64,000 nt of DNA, taken from assembly GCA_946622415.1 (NCBI GenBank), contig CAMOPX010000002.1, positions 1 to 64,000 on the forward strand, written 5' to 3'. Positions within the stretch are counted from its first letter, which is position 1. Each line of letters begins with the position of its first letter. Origin of the DNA: an uncultured bacterium. GTDB taxonomy: Bacteria > Cyanobacteriota > Vampirovibrionia > Gastranaerophilales > Gastranaerophilaceae. Below are positions 52,443-60,919 of the stretch, piece after piece. The translations under genes were made by a program, and so were the position numbers. The notes beneath the pieces were generated by a model. It had not been told where the DNA came from and did no database searches. It saw only the letters and a program-made list of their open reading frames with translations.

Positions 52443-53273
52443 TTATATTCTAAAATGCGTAGGTTCGATTCCGCAATAATATTCTTCATAACAGCGTTTT
52501 AGCCAATATATTCCCTTTTCGTTGCAATAATCATCAGCTACAATATCGCCTCCAAAGGCGGCACAATCTGCTCTAACGAAAGAAACGTCAAGTGTAATTT
52601 TTTTAATTTTACCTTCTTTTGAGCCTATTTGATTTACATCAAAGCCAAAAGGAATATTTGATGTTAAAAAATTAAGCTCTGTTCCGACAGGACAGGATTT
52701 GCCCAATTGCATACCGTATTCAATTAAATCTTTAGGGTTGCAATTAACAGGCATTAATTTTCCGCCCATTCTTCCCGTTGAATGTATTTGTGCAGGAACT
52801 CTGTCTACTCCTATTTCGTTTTTGCCTTTTGCTTCTCCATCAATATCTATAATGAATTCTTTTATTATATTATCGTCTTGAACTTCGCCAATTCTTTCTA
52901 GACCATAGATTTCAATATTAGTTTTTTTGATTTTAAAATTAAACTTGGGAATGCCGGTATTATCTCTTCTACAGGTTCCTTTTTTGTCCGCTAATTTTTC
53001 CGCTAAAATTTCACAAACAGAGTCCGTGGGTTCATCCGGTCTATCATAAACTCTCTGTTTTTCCTTATAAATATCGTAAATAACTTCGGATATTGCGTTG
53101 TATGCAATTCTTGATTTTTTTATGAATTTTTTTTGCTGCGGATTATATATGTTTATATAGTACCAGCTGCCGCCTGCAATCAATAGAATCGCAAAAATTA
53201 CAGAAAACACTTTTGTTATTATTGCACCGACATCTATTATTTGTACTCGTTTTTTGTTATTGTTTTTAGGCAT
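52443..53273 (-). CDS. Membrane-anchored Cys-rich protein, pilin-like architecture
   Basis: 276 aa with one N-terminal membrane helix (AIITKVFSVIFAILLIAGGSWYY, about 17-39), then a helix (KSRIAYNAISEVIYDIYKE) and a beta-rich extracytoplasmic part with about 10 cysteines, ending CYEEYYCGIEPTHF. Layout resembles pseudopilins but the prepilin motif is absent. It overlaps the DUF3326 gene by 37 nt, so it is tied to that operon. Function not recognised. Confidence 0.62.
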   Translation of the reverse strand: MPKNNNKKRVQIIDVGAIITKVFSVIFAILLIAGGSWYYINIYNPQQKKFIKKSRIAYNAISEVIYDIYKEKQRVYDRPDEPTDSVCEILAEKLADKKGTCRRDNTGIPKFNFKIKKTNIEIYGLERIGEVQDDNIIKEFIIDIDGEAKGKNEIGVDRVPAQIHSTGRMGGKLMPVNCNPKDLIEYGMQLGKSCPVGTELNFLTSNIPFGFDVNQIGSKEGKIKKITLDVSFVRADCAAFGGDIVADDYCNEKGIYWLKRCYEEYYCGIEPTHFRI

Positions 53274-54238
53274 TCTTCATAAGTCTCATATATATCTACA
53301 TCGTCTAAATTTAGTTTTTCGGGTGTAACATCTAATACTGATTTATTTTTTACCGCAATAAGTTTTGTGTTGCTATTCTTACATGATAACACGGATGATG
53401 AACCCATTGCATCATATAGGGTAATTAGGTATTTGACATTTTTATTATAAATAGCATTTTCCTCATATCTTGATGTGATTTTTGGCGCTATGCTTAATCC
53501 TTGCATAATACAGGGCAAGTAGGTAGAACTTATTAATTCTGATGATACTTTCGGATTTTCGATTTTTACTGATATATCAATATCTGAAAACGCAGGAGAA
53601 TGCGCACAAGGAATATTGAATTCTTTTGTAATCATATGAGATATTACGGCTTCCAAACCTCCTATAGGGTCAATACCTTGTCCGTTTTCATAATTTATAT
53701 CTTCAATATCGTCTTTAAAATAGCAAACAACGGCAATTGCTTCTGCTCCTCTAGAAATTAATTTTTGAGCTGAATACAATAGTTCATCAGGGTTTTTTAT
53801 GTTTCCAAAGGAAATTCCTTTATCAATCTTTATTTCAATGCCTATATTTTTTCTTGTTTTTTCTGTTGCTATTGTTTTTATACCCTGAACCATTTTAAGT
53901 GCGTTGATTGTATTTATGTGTACGTTTAAAATATCTTCCGGAATTTCCGAATCGAATATTACCCCGATTTTATTTGTTTCATATGGTTTTTTTGGAATTA
54001 TTCCTACGTTTCCTTTAAAAAATTCATCAAATAAATAACCTTCAAGATAGCTCATATCGTAATTTATTGCACTTAAAATACCGCCGTTCACGGCATTTGG
54101 GTTTATTATTACATGGAAATATTTTGAAAACTCTCTTGCAATATGTCCAAAATCGCCGGCATACCCGCCTATATCAGCGCCAATACCTGTCGGAAGCTGT
54201 AGTGCGATTATATCTTTGTTTATTAAATTATTGTTCAT
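53237..54238 (-). CDS. DUF3326 family protein (cyanobacteria/plastid-type)
   Basis: 333 aa. N-terminus ALQLPTGIGADIGGYAGDFGHI and INPNAVNGG, then YLEGYLFDEF match the DUF3326 family, known chiefly from Cyanobacteria and plants. Function of the family is unknown; the conserved glycine- and histidine-rich motifs suggest an enzyme. It is one of the cues for a cyanobacterial relative. ATG follows the holB stop with no gap, so it is cotranscribed with holA-holB. Confidence 0.8.
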   Translation of the reverse strand: MNNNLINKDIIALQLPTGIGADIGGYAGDFGHIAREFSKYFHVIINPNAVNGGILSAINYDMSYLEGYLFDEFFKGNVGIIPKKPYETNKIGVIFDSEIPEDILNVHINTINALKMVQGIKTIATEKTRKNIGIEIKIDKGISFGNIKNPDELLYSAQKLISRGAEAIAVVCYFKDDIEDINYENGQGIDPIGGLEAVISHMITKEFNIPCAHSPAFSDIDISVKIENPKVSSELISSTYLPCIMQGLSIAPKITSRYEENAIYNKNVKYLITLYDAMGSSSVLSCKNSNTKLIAVKNKSVLDVTPEKLNLDDVDIYETYEECLKTITKNEYK

Positions 54239-55156
54239 TTAATAACCCCTAACAAGCCTCAAAGCCATAGTTTCAAGTATATTATTTTCATGAATGTTCG
54301 CTTTATACATCTTTAATGCTGTATTGATTATTTTAATATGATTTAGGATACTGCTGTATAAATCCGGATTCTGTACGATTAAAGTACCAAGATAGCTGTT
54401 GAATTTATTTAATATGTATTCTGTTGTTCTTTCGTTGTCTGTTTCAATTTGAATCAATTTATCAATAAAACCGTATGCGTTTTCATAATTAACAATCGGA
54501 TAATACGGAATAAGTTCTGATATGTCGTCAAAATTTAAAGTGTTATCGTTAGAGCTGAGTTTAAAAATTTGGCTTCTTGAACTTATTGTAGGCAAAATGT
54601 CCTCTCTTGATTTAGTAAGAAAAATAAAACAAGTATTCTTTGGCGGTTCTTCGATTGATTTTAAAAGTGAATTAATTGCTTTAACATGAAATGTATTGTA
54701 TTCCAACGGCTCAATTGAATAATCAATATCCGTTGAATAACCGAGTTTTTTAAAATTTTCCAATTCTTCATCATGATAGTAATAAATTTCTGATGAGAAG
54801 AAAATAAAGAATCTGTAATAATCCGATGTGGTTTTAAGAGAATTTTCTATTGCTTTTGCTTGTTTAATGGATATTACGTTTTTTGTTTTATCATCTTCAG
54901 GCTTGAAATGTATTTGTGAGACAATATTTACAGCAGGATGAGAGTAATTTTTAATCCATTTTTCATTAACAGATGAATTGATTGTGTCTGAATTTAATAT
55001 TCTTGCTAATTCTAATGCAAATAAAAACTGTAATTTTGTATCGGAACCTTCAAATAAAATTGATTGCGGGAATCTGCTTTTAAGATTTTCGCTTAAAAGT
55101 TTTGAAAAATAGTTATAACAAAACGGACATTTTTCTTTAAATAATAAATCTAGCAT
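54239..55156 (-). CDS. holB: DNA polymerase III delta-prime subunit-like protein
   Basis: 305 aa. Clamp-loader AAA+ fold: FEGSDTKLQFLFALELAR is a degraded P-loop, HVKAINSLLKSIEEPPKNTCFI and LPTISSRSQIFKL are the family's strongest motifs (the SRC-type segment reads SRSQ). The zinc module cysteines are not in their usual place, although an HPAVNIV equivalent of HPDLxxV is present; a CPFC pair lies at the N-terminus instead. Overlaps holA by 7 nt, which supports the assignment. Confidence 0.83.
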   Translation of the reverse strand: MLDLLFKEKCPFCYNYFSKLLSENLKSRFPQSILFEGSDTKLQFLFALELARILNSDTINSSVNEKWIKNYSHPAVNIVSQIHFKPEDDKTKNVISIKQAKAIENSLKTTSDYYRFFIFFSSEIYYYHDEELENFKKLGYSTDIDYSIEPLEYNTFHVKAINSLLKSIEEPPKNTCFIFLTKSREDILPTISSRSQIFKLSSNDNTLNFDDISELIPYYPIVNYENAYGFIDKLIQIETDNERTTEYILNKFNSYLGTLIVQNPDLYSSILNHIKIINTALKMYKANIHENNILETMALRLVRGY

Positions 55157-56154
55157 ATTTTTTCTCCTAAATTGTCAGATAAAAATGCCATTTCGTATCC
55201 TGCTAAAACATTTGTTATTGCGCCTGTTTTGAGCATATATTCTACACTTGTAAGATTAACTTTAAGCCTGATTAAATCGTCAAGCTGAACGTTTCTCAAT
55301 TTTTCGATATTCTTTTTTACAACAAATTCATTCTGTCCTGTTTTTGTTGCTATTTCATAGGACGTACGCCTTGATTGTGATAATATCTTTGTTTTTAATA
55401 GGTTTGATATCATAGATTGAATTAGTGCAAACGAGAGAGCGTAGTGTTCTTTTTCAATTACATCCGATATTAATTTAATTGCTCCTGTATAATCTTTTTT
55501 TAAAATATAGTCAACTATCGAAAATACATCCGTAACTGATGTTGTTATTGTTTCTATCATTTGTTTTGTTACTATATTTTTCGGATGAGAATATAGTTTT
55601 AATTTTTCAAGTTGAGAATGAAGTAACCTTAATTCAGAACCCGTTGTTTGTACAAGAAACGAACATTCCTGATTTCCTATTTTTAAATCTAATTCATCTG
55701 CCATTTTTTTAATTATGGGAATTAGTTTATAATCTTCATAATTTCTGTAGGAAGGAAATTCTATCGGTTTTGTAATTTTTTGGAGCTCTTTGTAGAGCTT
55801 CTTTCTTGAGTCAGGTTTTTTCTTTTCTCCTCTGGGTGTTTCGCAAACCAGTATTATATGTACCTTATCCGAAACGTTTTTAAATGCTTCAATTAATTCT
55901 TCTGTCTGTTTTTCATCGAGTTCGATTTTATTTTTTTGCGAAAGAAAGTATTTTTGGCATTTTATTACTATGACAGTATCTCCAAACATCATCGGATTTG
56001 TTCTCAAAAGCTCCGAAAATAAAGGAAAAGAAGGTGAATCAACGGTTTTATAATTAAGCTCGTTGACATCACCCTTTAATACTTCATGTTTAATTTTTGC
56101 TATGTGGTTTTCGATTAAATAATCTTCATCACCCCATAAAAACTGTATTGGCAT
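55150..56154 (-). CDS. holA: DNA polymerase III delta subunit
   Basis: 334 aa. N-terminal QFLWGDEDYLIEN, then NPMMFGDTVIVIKCQKYF and the C-terminal collar segment LKTGAITNVLAGYEMAFL fit HolA. It opens the beta clamp in the clamp-loader complex. Together with holB it gives two clamp-loader subunits side by side. Start follows the ROK gene by 15 nt. Confidence 0.9.
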   Translation of the reverse strand: MPIQFLWGDEDYLIENHIAKIKHEVLKGDVNELNYKTVDSPSFPLFSELLRTNPMMFGDTVIVIKCQKYFLSQKNKIELDEKQTEELIEAFKNVSDKVHIILVCETPRGEKKKPDSRKKLYKELQKITKPIEFPSYRNYEDYKLIPIIKKMADELDLKIGNQECSFLVQTTGSELRLLHSQLEKLKLYSHPKNIVTKQMIETITTSVTDVFSIVDYILKKDYTGAIKLISDVIEKEHYALSFALIQSMISNLLKTKILSQSRRTSYEIATKTGQNEFVVKKNIEKLRNVQLDDLIRLKVNLTSVEYMLKTGAITNVLAGYEMAFLSDNLGEKIC

Positions 56155-56169
56155 AATAAATTAACTGTT

Positions 56170-57123
56170 TTAACTGTTTACAAGAAGACTTGCTCCTATT
56201 ACTCCTGCTGTATTTGCTAGTTGAGCAGGAACAATCTTAACCGTATTTGCTTGAATCGGCATAGCTCTATCTTTGATTGTTTGTCTTATGGGCTCAAGTA
56301 AAATTTCGCCCGCATCTGCGACACCGCCGCCGATAATAACTTTTTCGGGATTTAAAAGATTGATAACGGATGATAAACCCACACCGATTATTTTTCCCAT
56401 TTGTTTAAATATCTGAATGGATACTGCATCACCTGCTAAAGCGGCTTGTGCTACAAAATAAGGTGTGATTGCGCCATCTTGTGCCATTTCTTTATATTTT
56501 GCCGATTTTCCGCCGGAAATATATTCTTTTGCCATTGTAACAATTGCAGGGCCTGAAGCATATGCTTCAAAACATCCGTAATCACCACAACCGCAAAGCG
56601 GGCCTTCGTTCATACTCATTTTTATGTGTCCGATTTCTCCTGCCGCATTTGAGGCACCTCTTATTAATTTACCGTTTAAAATAATTCCTGAACCTATGCC
56701 TGTTCCGATTGTGATACAAATTAAATTGTCACAGCCTTTTCCCGCTCCGAAATTTAATTCGCCCAATGCTGCACAGCGAACGTCGTTATCGAGTTTAGTC
56801 GGTATTTTAAATTCGTCTTCTATAATTTTTGCAAGCGGAACATTTACCCATCCGGGTATATTAGGTAAGTTTTTAACAACTCCTTCTTTATAATCAATTT
56901 GTCCGGGTAACCCGAATCCGATTGCTTCAATTGATTTTGCATCGGTTGCGGATTCATTCATTATGTCTTTTATTGCTTGTTTTATATTATTAACGCCTGC
57001 TTCATATCCCATTTCTGCTCTTGTGGGTGTAGTGTTTGAATATGCGATTTTGCCGTCAAAATCTACAAGAGCGATTTTGATATTTGTACCGCCTATATCT
57101 ACTCCGATTCTGTATTTTTTCAT
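56170..57123 (-). CDS. glcK: ROK family glucokinase
   Basis: 317 aa. ATP site IGVDIGGTNIKIALVDF at the N-terminus, sugar-binding GEIGHIKMS with catalytic Asp in LDNDVRCAALGE, and the zinc motif CGCGDYGCFEAYASG. It phosphorylates glucose, matching the sugar porter at 42219. GGAGG-type site precedes the ATG. The same strand carries holA 15 nt downstream, an operon of mixed roles. Confidence 0.93.
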   Translation of the reverse strand: MKKYRIGVDIGGTNIKIALVDFDGKIAYSNTTPTRAEMGYEAGVNNIKQAIKDIMNESATDAKSIEAIGFGLPGQIDYKEGVVKNLPNIPGWVNVPLAKIIEDEFKIPTKLDNDVRCAALGELNFGAGKGCDNLICITIGTGIGSGIILNGKLIRGASNAAGEIGHIKMSMNEGPLCGCGDYGCFEAYASGPAIVTMAKEYISGGKSAKYKEMAQDGAITPYFVAQAALAGDAVSIQIFKQMGKIIGVGLSSVINLLNPEKVIIGGGVADAGEILLEPIRQTIKDRAMPIQANTVKIVPAQLANTAGVIGASLLVNS

Positions 57124-57171
57124 TTATCCTCCTTGCTCATTTTATATATTGAATATTACCATAAAAACATT

Positions 57172-58062
57172 TTAAAAAATATTTTGAATTTCTGTTTTAT
57201 CTCTTAAATATTCCGCTATTTCAATATTTAGTTTTTTATATATTTCTTCTATGTCTTCATCTATATTTGCCGTATTTTTATTTGAACAAATGAGAATAGC
57301 ATTTGTTATATCAAATACGGGTTTATCGATATTAAAAAATGTTTTATAAAATATTTTATTTGATGTTTCACCGTTATATAGATTAATATTGCTAAAAATT
57401 CCTTTTAAATTGTTCAAGGTATTAAGAAAAAATTCGTTCTTCTTATTGAATATGTCTCTGCTTGAGGGAAGGTTTATTACGAAAATTCCCTTAGCCGTTA
57501 ATCTTGATTTTATGATTTTAAAAAATTCGTCTTCACAAAATCTTGTATCGCAGCCTTCGTTTCCTGCGATATCCGTTATGATAATATCGTATTTTGTCTT
57601 TGAATTTTTGAGATAAATTATTCCATCCTGAAGATAAAAATTCATTTTATCCGAAACTTTAAAATCGAAATATTTTTCTGCAACAGGGAAAATATATTCT
57701 TCAATATCTACAATATCAATCTTGTTTAACTTTTCAAACAAAATTTCGTACTGATTTATGATTTTACCTGAACCCATTCCGATAAATAAAACATTTTTTG
57801 CGTTTTTATTCATAAGATACGGTATCAAAAAATAATTAATATAAGGAAGATTGCCTTTGTAATTGTCGCAATCGAAAATACCCGCCTGATAGGTATCTTT
57901 GTATTTTAAAAATTTTCCGAATTTGTTTTTAACCACATAAATATCATGGAAATCGGATTTAACTTTATAAAGAAGTTTTTCTTTGATTTTTGTGTTATCT
58001 ATAATATTTTCTAAAGTTTTATTTGCTTTATGTATTTCTAAATTTTCGGGAATAATATTCAT
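57172..58062 (-). CDS. Spermidine synthase-like methyltransferase-fold protein
   Basis: 296 aa. NVLFIGMGSGKIINQYE is the aminopropyl/methyl-donor loop, followed by DIVDIEEYIFPVAEKYF and DIIITDIAGNEGC, the place of the catalytic Asp (polyamine synthases usually have D-x-x-D-P). The fold is clear; the enzyme may be a polyamine synthase or a divergent relative because the DP motif and the polyamine-binding tyrosines are not obvious. Leaderless start: TGATATTAT ends 7 nt before ATG. Divergent from the TPR gene (59-nt gap). Confidence 0.75.
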   Translation of the reverse strand: MNIIPENLEIHKANKTLENIIDNTKIKEKLLYKVKSDFHDIYVVKNKFGKFLKYKDTYQAGIFDCDNYKGNLPYINYFLIPYLMNKNAKNVLFIGMGSGKIINQYEILFEKLNKIDIVDIEEYIFPVAEKYFDFKVSDKMNFYLQDGIIYLKNSKTKYDIIITDIAGNEGCDTRFCEDEFFKIIKSRLTAKGIFVINLPSSRDIFNKKNEFFLNTLNNLKGIFSNINLYNGETSNKIFYKTFFNIDKPVFDITNAILICSNKNTANIDEDIEEIYKKLNIEIAEYLRDKTEIQNIF

Positions 58063-58069
58063 TAATAAA

Positions 58070-58078
58070 ATAATATCA
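58070..58078 (-). promoter_or_regulatory. Leaderless extended -10 of the spermidine synthase-like gene
   Basis: TGATATTAT on the minus strand, 7 nt before the ATG at 58062, facing the opposite leaderless promoter of the TPR gene. Confidence 0.55.
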
Positions 58079-58109
58079 AAAAATATTTTTAATTTGTAAG
58101 TTTTTTTAA

Positions 58110-58115
58110 TATAAT
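58110..58115 (+). promoter_or_regulatory. Leaderless -10 of the TPR-trpS operon
   Basis: TATAAT, 6 nt before the ATG at 58122; only T residues between, no ribosome site. Confidence 0.58.
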
Positions 58116-58121
58116 ATTTTT

Positions 58122-59912
58122 ATGGAAAATATTGAAAATGAATTATCTTCTGCATTAGATTTGTTAAATTCCGAACAATATGTTGAAGCTAAAGCAAAAC
58201 TCGAAAAAATACTGGCAGACGACAGCAACAATATTGAAGCATTAAAGAACTTGGGTTTATGCGAGGTTAATCTTGATAATCCGATTGATGCAATTAAAGT
58301 GTTCAAAAAAGTAACGGATTTGGACAGTAATGACGCAACAAGCTTGTTTTATCTTGCAAATTGTTACAATAGAACAGGCCAAAAAGAATTTGCGATAGAC
58401 AATTTAAAAAAAGTTATCGAATTAAGACCTAATTATGTTGACGCTTATAAAACATTGGCAATGATATATATTGAATTTGCTCAATACACAGAAGCGGTTG
58501 ATATAATTAAAAATGCAATAGACAATCCAGATATTGAAAATGATTATTCACTGTATTATATTCTGGCAACGGTATATATGCTTGAAAAAGATACAGTTGC
58601 GGCTACCAAATACTTAGAACTTGCAAACAGTCTCAATCCGACCCACAGTCAAATTGCAAACAGTCTTGCCGTTTGTTATATGAATTCGGGATTATTTGAA
58701 AAAGTTTTACCTGTATTAGATTCTGTTTATGAAGCAGATAAAAATGATTCTCTTACTTTATATAATTACGGTGTTTATTATCAAACGACGGAAGATTTTA
58801 AAAAAGCACTTGAATATTTTCAAGCAGCCTATGAAATCGAGCCTTCGGCTACAATGCTATCAACACTTGCAAATTGCGCTTTTAAGGCAAACGAACTTCA
58901 GCTTGCTTCTACTCTATATAAAAATCTTGTTTCGGCATATCCGAATAATACACTCTACAGATTAACTTATTTAGAGGTATTGGAATCCGTCGAAGATTTT
59001 GAAGAAGCCCTAAAAAATGTTGATTTTTTATTACAAAATGATCCGAAAAACATTAAATATCTGAAAAAACTGGGTGCATATCTAAGAAAACTTTCGCGCT
59101 TTGAACAATCAATTGAAGTTTTTCAAACTTTGATTAAAAGAGGAAAAATAGATGTTGAAGTTTATTATAACCTTGCATTTAATTATGTTCTGCTTTCTGA
59201 TTTTGATAACGCAAAAGAAATGTTTAAAAAGTGTATTGAACTTGAACCTAATAATCCCTATGCGCATAAAGATTTAGGTGTTTTATATCTAAAAATGAAC
59301 TTTTATGACTGGGCGGTTGATGAAATGCAAGAAGCAATTGACCTTGAACCTGATGTTGCCGAATTTCATTATGCATTAGGTGTTGCTTTTATGATGTTGA
59401 GTAAAATCGAAGAAGCAAAAAAAGCATTTGAAGATACTCTTAAATTAGATTCTGAATTTTTTGATGCTTGGGCATATTTAGGCTATGTGTATCTGCTTGA
59501 AAGAGATTATGAACGTGCTTATGATAATTTGCAAAGAGCGCTGAAAATTAACCCTTCCGGTTTCCTTGCAAAAACATATATGGCAAAATACTATTTTGCA
59601 ACAGAAAAATATGATACCGCAAAAGAATTTTTAATGGATACCTTGGATAAAACAAAAGATGATGAAACAGAAAACATGCTTGCAATTTGCTATATGAAAA
59701 CAGGCGATTATACACATGCAAGAAATCTTTTCTATAAACTTATAGACAGATATCCCGAAAACCATATTTTATTTACAAATCTTGCTTATTGTGAACACAA
59801 AATCGGCGAAGATACACTTGCACTTGAACATATCAGACGTGCATTATTGATATTTGATGATTATAAAGAAGCTAAAGAATTACTGGAGGAGATTAAATCC
59901 AATGAACACTAA
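58122..59912 (+). CDS. Large TPR-repeat protein
   Basis: 596 aa, almost entirely tetratricopeptide repeats (about fifteen), e.g. IEALKNLGLCEVNLDNPIDAIKVFKKVTDL, TSLFYLANCYNRTGQKEFAI and AWAYLGYVYLLERDYERAYDN. No signal peptide or membrane segment, so it is a cytoplasmic scaffold. Binding partner unknown. It overlaps trpS by 11 nt, so they share a transcript with the peptidase and dapF downstream. Confidence 0.85.
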   Translation: MENIENELSSALDLLNSEQYVEAKAKLEKILADDSNNIEALKNLGLCEVNLDNPIDAIKVFKKVTDLDSNDATSLFYLANCYNRTGQKEFAIDNLKKVIELRPNYVDAYKTLAMIYIEFAQYTEAVDIIKNAIDNPDIENDYSLYYILATVYMLEKDTVAATKYLELANSLNPTHSQIANSLAVCYMNSGLFEKVLPVLDSVYEADKNDSLTLYNYGVYYQTTEDFKKALEYFQAAYEIEPSATMLSTLANCAFKANELQLASTLYKNLVSAYPNNTLYRLTYLEVLESVEDFEEALKNVDFLLQNDPKNIKYLKKLGAYLRKLSRFEQSIEVFQTLIKRGKIDVEVYYNLAFNYVLLSDFDNAKEMFKKCIELEPNNPYAHKDLGVLYLKMNFYDWAVDEMQEAIDLEPDVAEFHYALGVAFMMLSKIEEAKKAFEDTLKLDSEFFDAWAYLGYVYLLERDYERAYDNLQRALKINPSGFLAKTYMAKYYFATEKYDTAKEFLMDTLDKTKDDETENMLAICYMKTGDYTHARNLFYKLIDRYPENHILFTNLAYCEHKIGEDTLALEHIRRALLIFDDYKEAKELLEEIKSNEH

Positions 59913-60912
59913 AAAACGTATTATGTCAGGTATGCGTCCGACAGGAAAACTACATCTCGGACATTATTTTGGTGTTTTAAATAATTGGGTAAATTTGCAG
60001 GATGAATATGAATGCTATTTTTCAATTGCGGATTTGCATGCACTAACGACAAAATATAATCAAACAGATGATATGAAACAAAATGTTATTGATGTTTTAT
60101 TGGATTGGTTGTCGTCAGGTATTAATCCGGATAAATCAATTGTTTATCTTCAATCTCTTGTTCCTGAAACGGCGCAATTGCATATTTACTTATCAATGAT
60201 TACTCCTCAAAATTGGGTTGAGCGTGACCCGACTTTAAAAGATTTAGCAAAAATCATGAAGGATAAAAACGAAAATATGTCGAATCTATCCTATGGTTTA
60301 TTTGGCTATCCCGTCTTGATGACAGCTGATATTCTTAATTTTAATGCTGATTTAGTTCCTGTTGGAGTTGATCAGGTTGCGCATGTGGAATTATCCCGTG
60401 ATATTGCAAGAAGATTCAATAACATCTATAATACGGATTATTTTATAGAACCACAGCCAAAATTAACAAATGTTCCTTTATTGTGCGGTTTGGACGGAAA
60501 TAAAATGGGAAAATCTTTTAATAATGATATAAAGATTTCGGATACCGATGAAATTACGGAAAAGAAAGTCAAAACAGGTATAACCGACACAAATAGAATC
60601 AGAAAAGACGACAAAGGCAACCCTGATAACTGTGCTGTTATCTATAAATATTGGCAAATATTCGGCACAGCAGATGAAACTAATGAAATTTGTTTTGCTT
60701 GCAAAAATGCTCAAATGGGTTGTGCAGAATGTAAAAAACGATTAGCGCAAAAAATCAACGATAAATTTGCACCCATTAGAGAAAAAAGAATTAAATTGGC
60801 AAACAATATCGACTATGTAAAAGATATTTTGAATACCGGCTCAAATAATGCAAGAAAAAGAGCTAAAGAAGTATTAGACGGCGCAATTGATGTTATAAAA
60901 ATGTATAAATAG
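59902..60912 (+). CDS. trpS: Tryptophanyl-tRNA synthetase
   Basis: 336 aa. The HIGH motif reads HLGHYFG near residue 17-20, the KMSKS loop reads KMGKSFNN, and a cysteine cluster (ICFACKNAQMGCAEC) near 265 is typical of TrpS. The track's start (59854) lies inside the TPR gene without a site; GGAGGAG before ATG 59902 is preferred. Cotranscribed with the TPR gene. Confidence 0.95.
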   Translation: MNTKKRIMSGMRPTGKLHLGHYFGVLNNWVNLQDEYECYFSIADLHALTTKYNQTDDMKQNVIDVLLDWLSSGINPDKSIVYLQSLVPETAQLHIYLSMITPQNWVERDPTLKDLAKIMKDKNENMSNLSYGLFGYPVLMTADILNFNADLVPVGVDQVAHVELSRDIARRFNNIYNTDYFIEPQPKLTNVPLLCGLDGNKMGKSFNNDIKISDTDEITEKKVKTGITDTNRIRKDDKGNPDNCAVIYKYWQIFGTADETNEICFACKNAQMGCAECKKRLAQKINDKFAPIREKRIKLANNIDYVKDILNTGSNNARKRAKEVLDGAIDVIKMYK

Positions 60913-60919
60913 AGGTATA

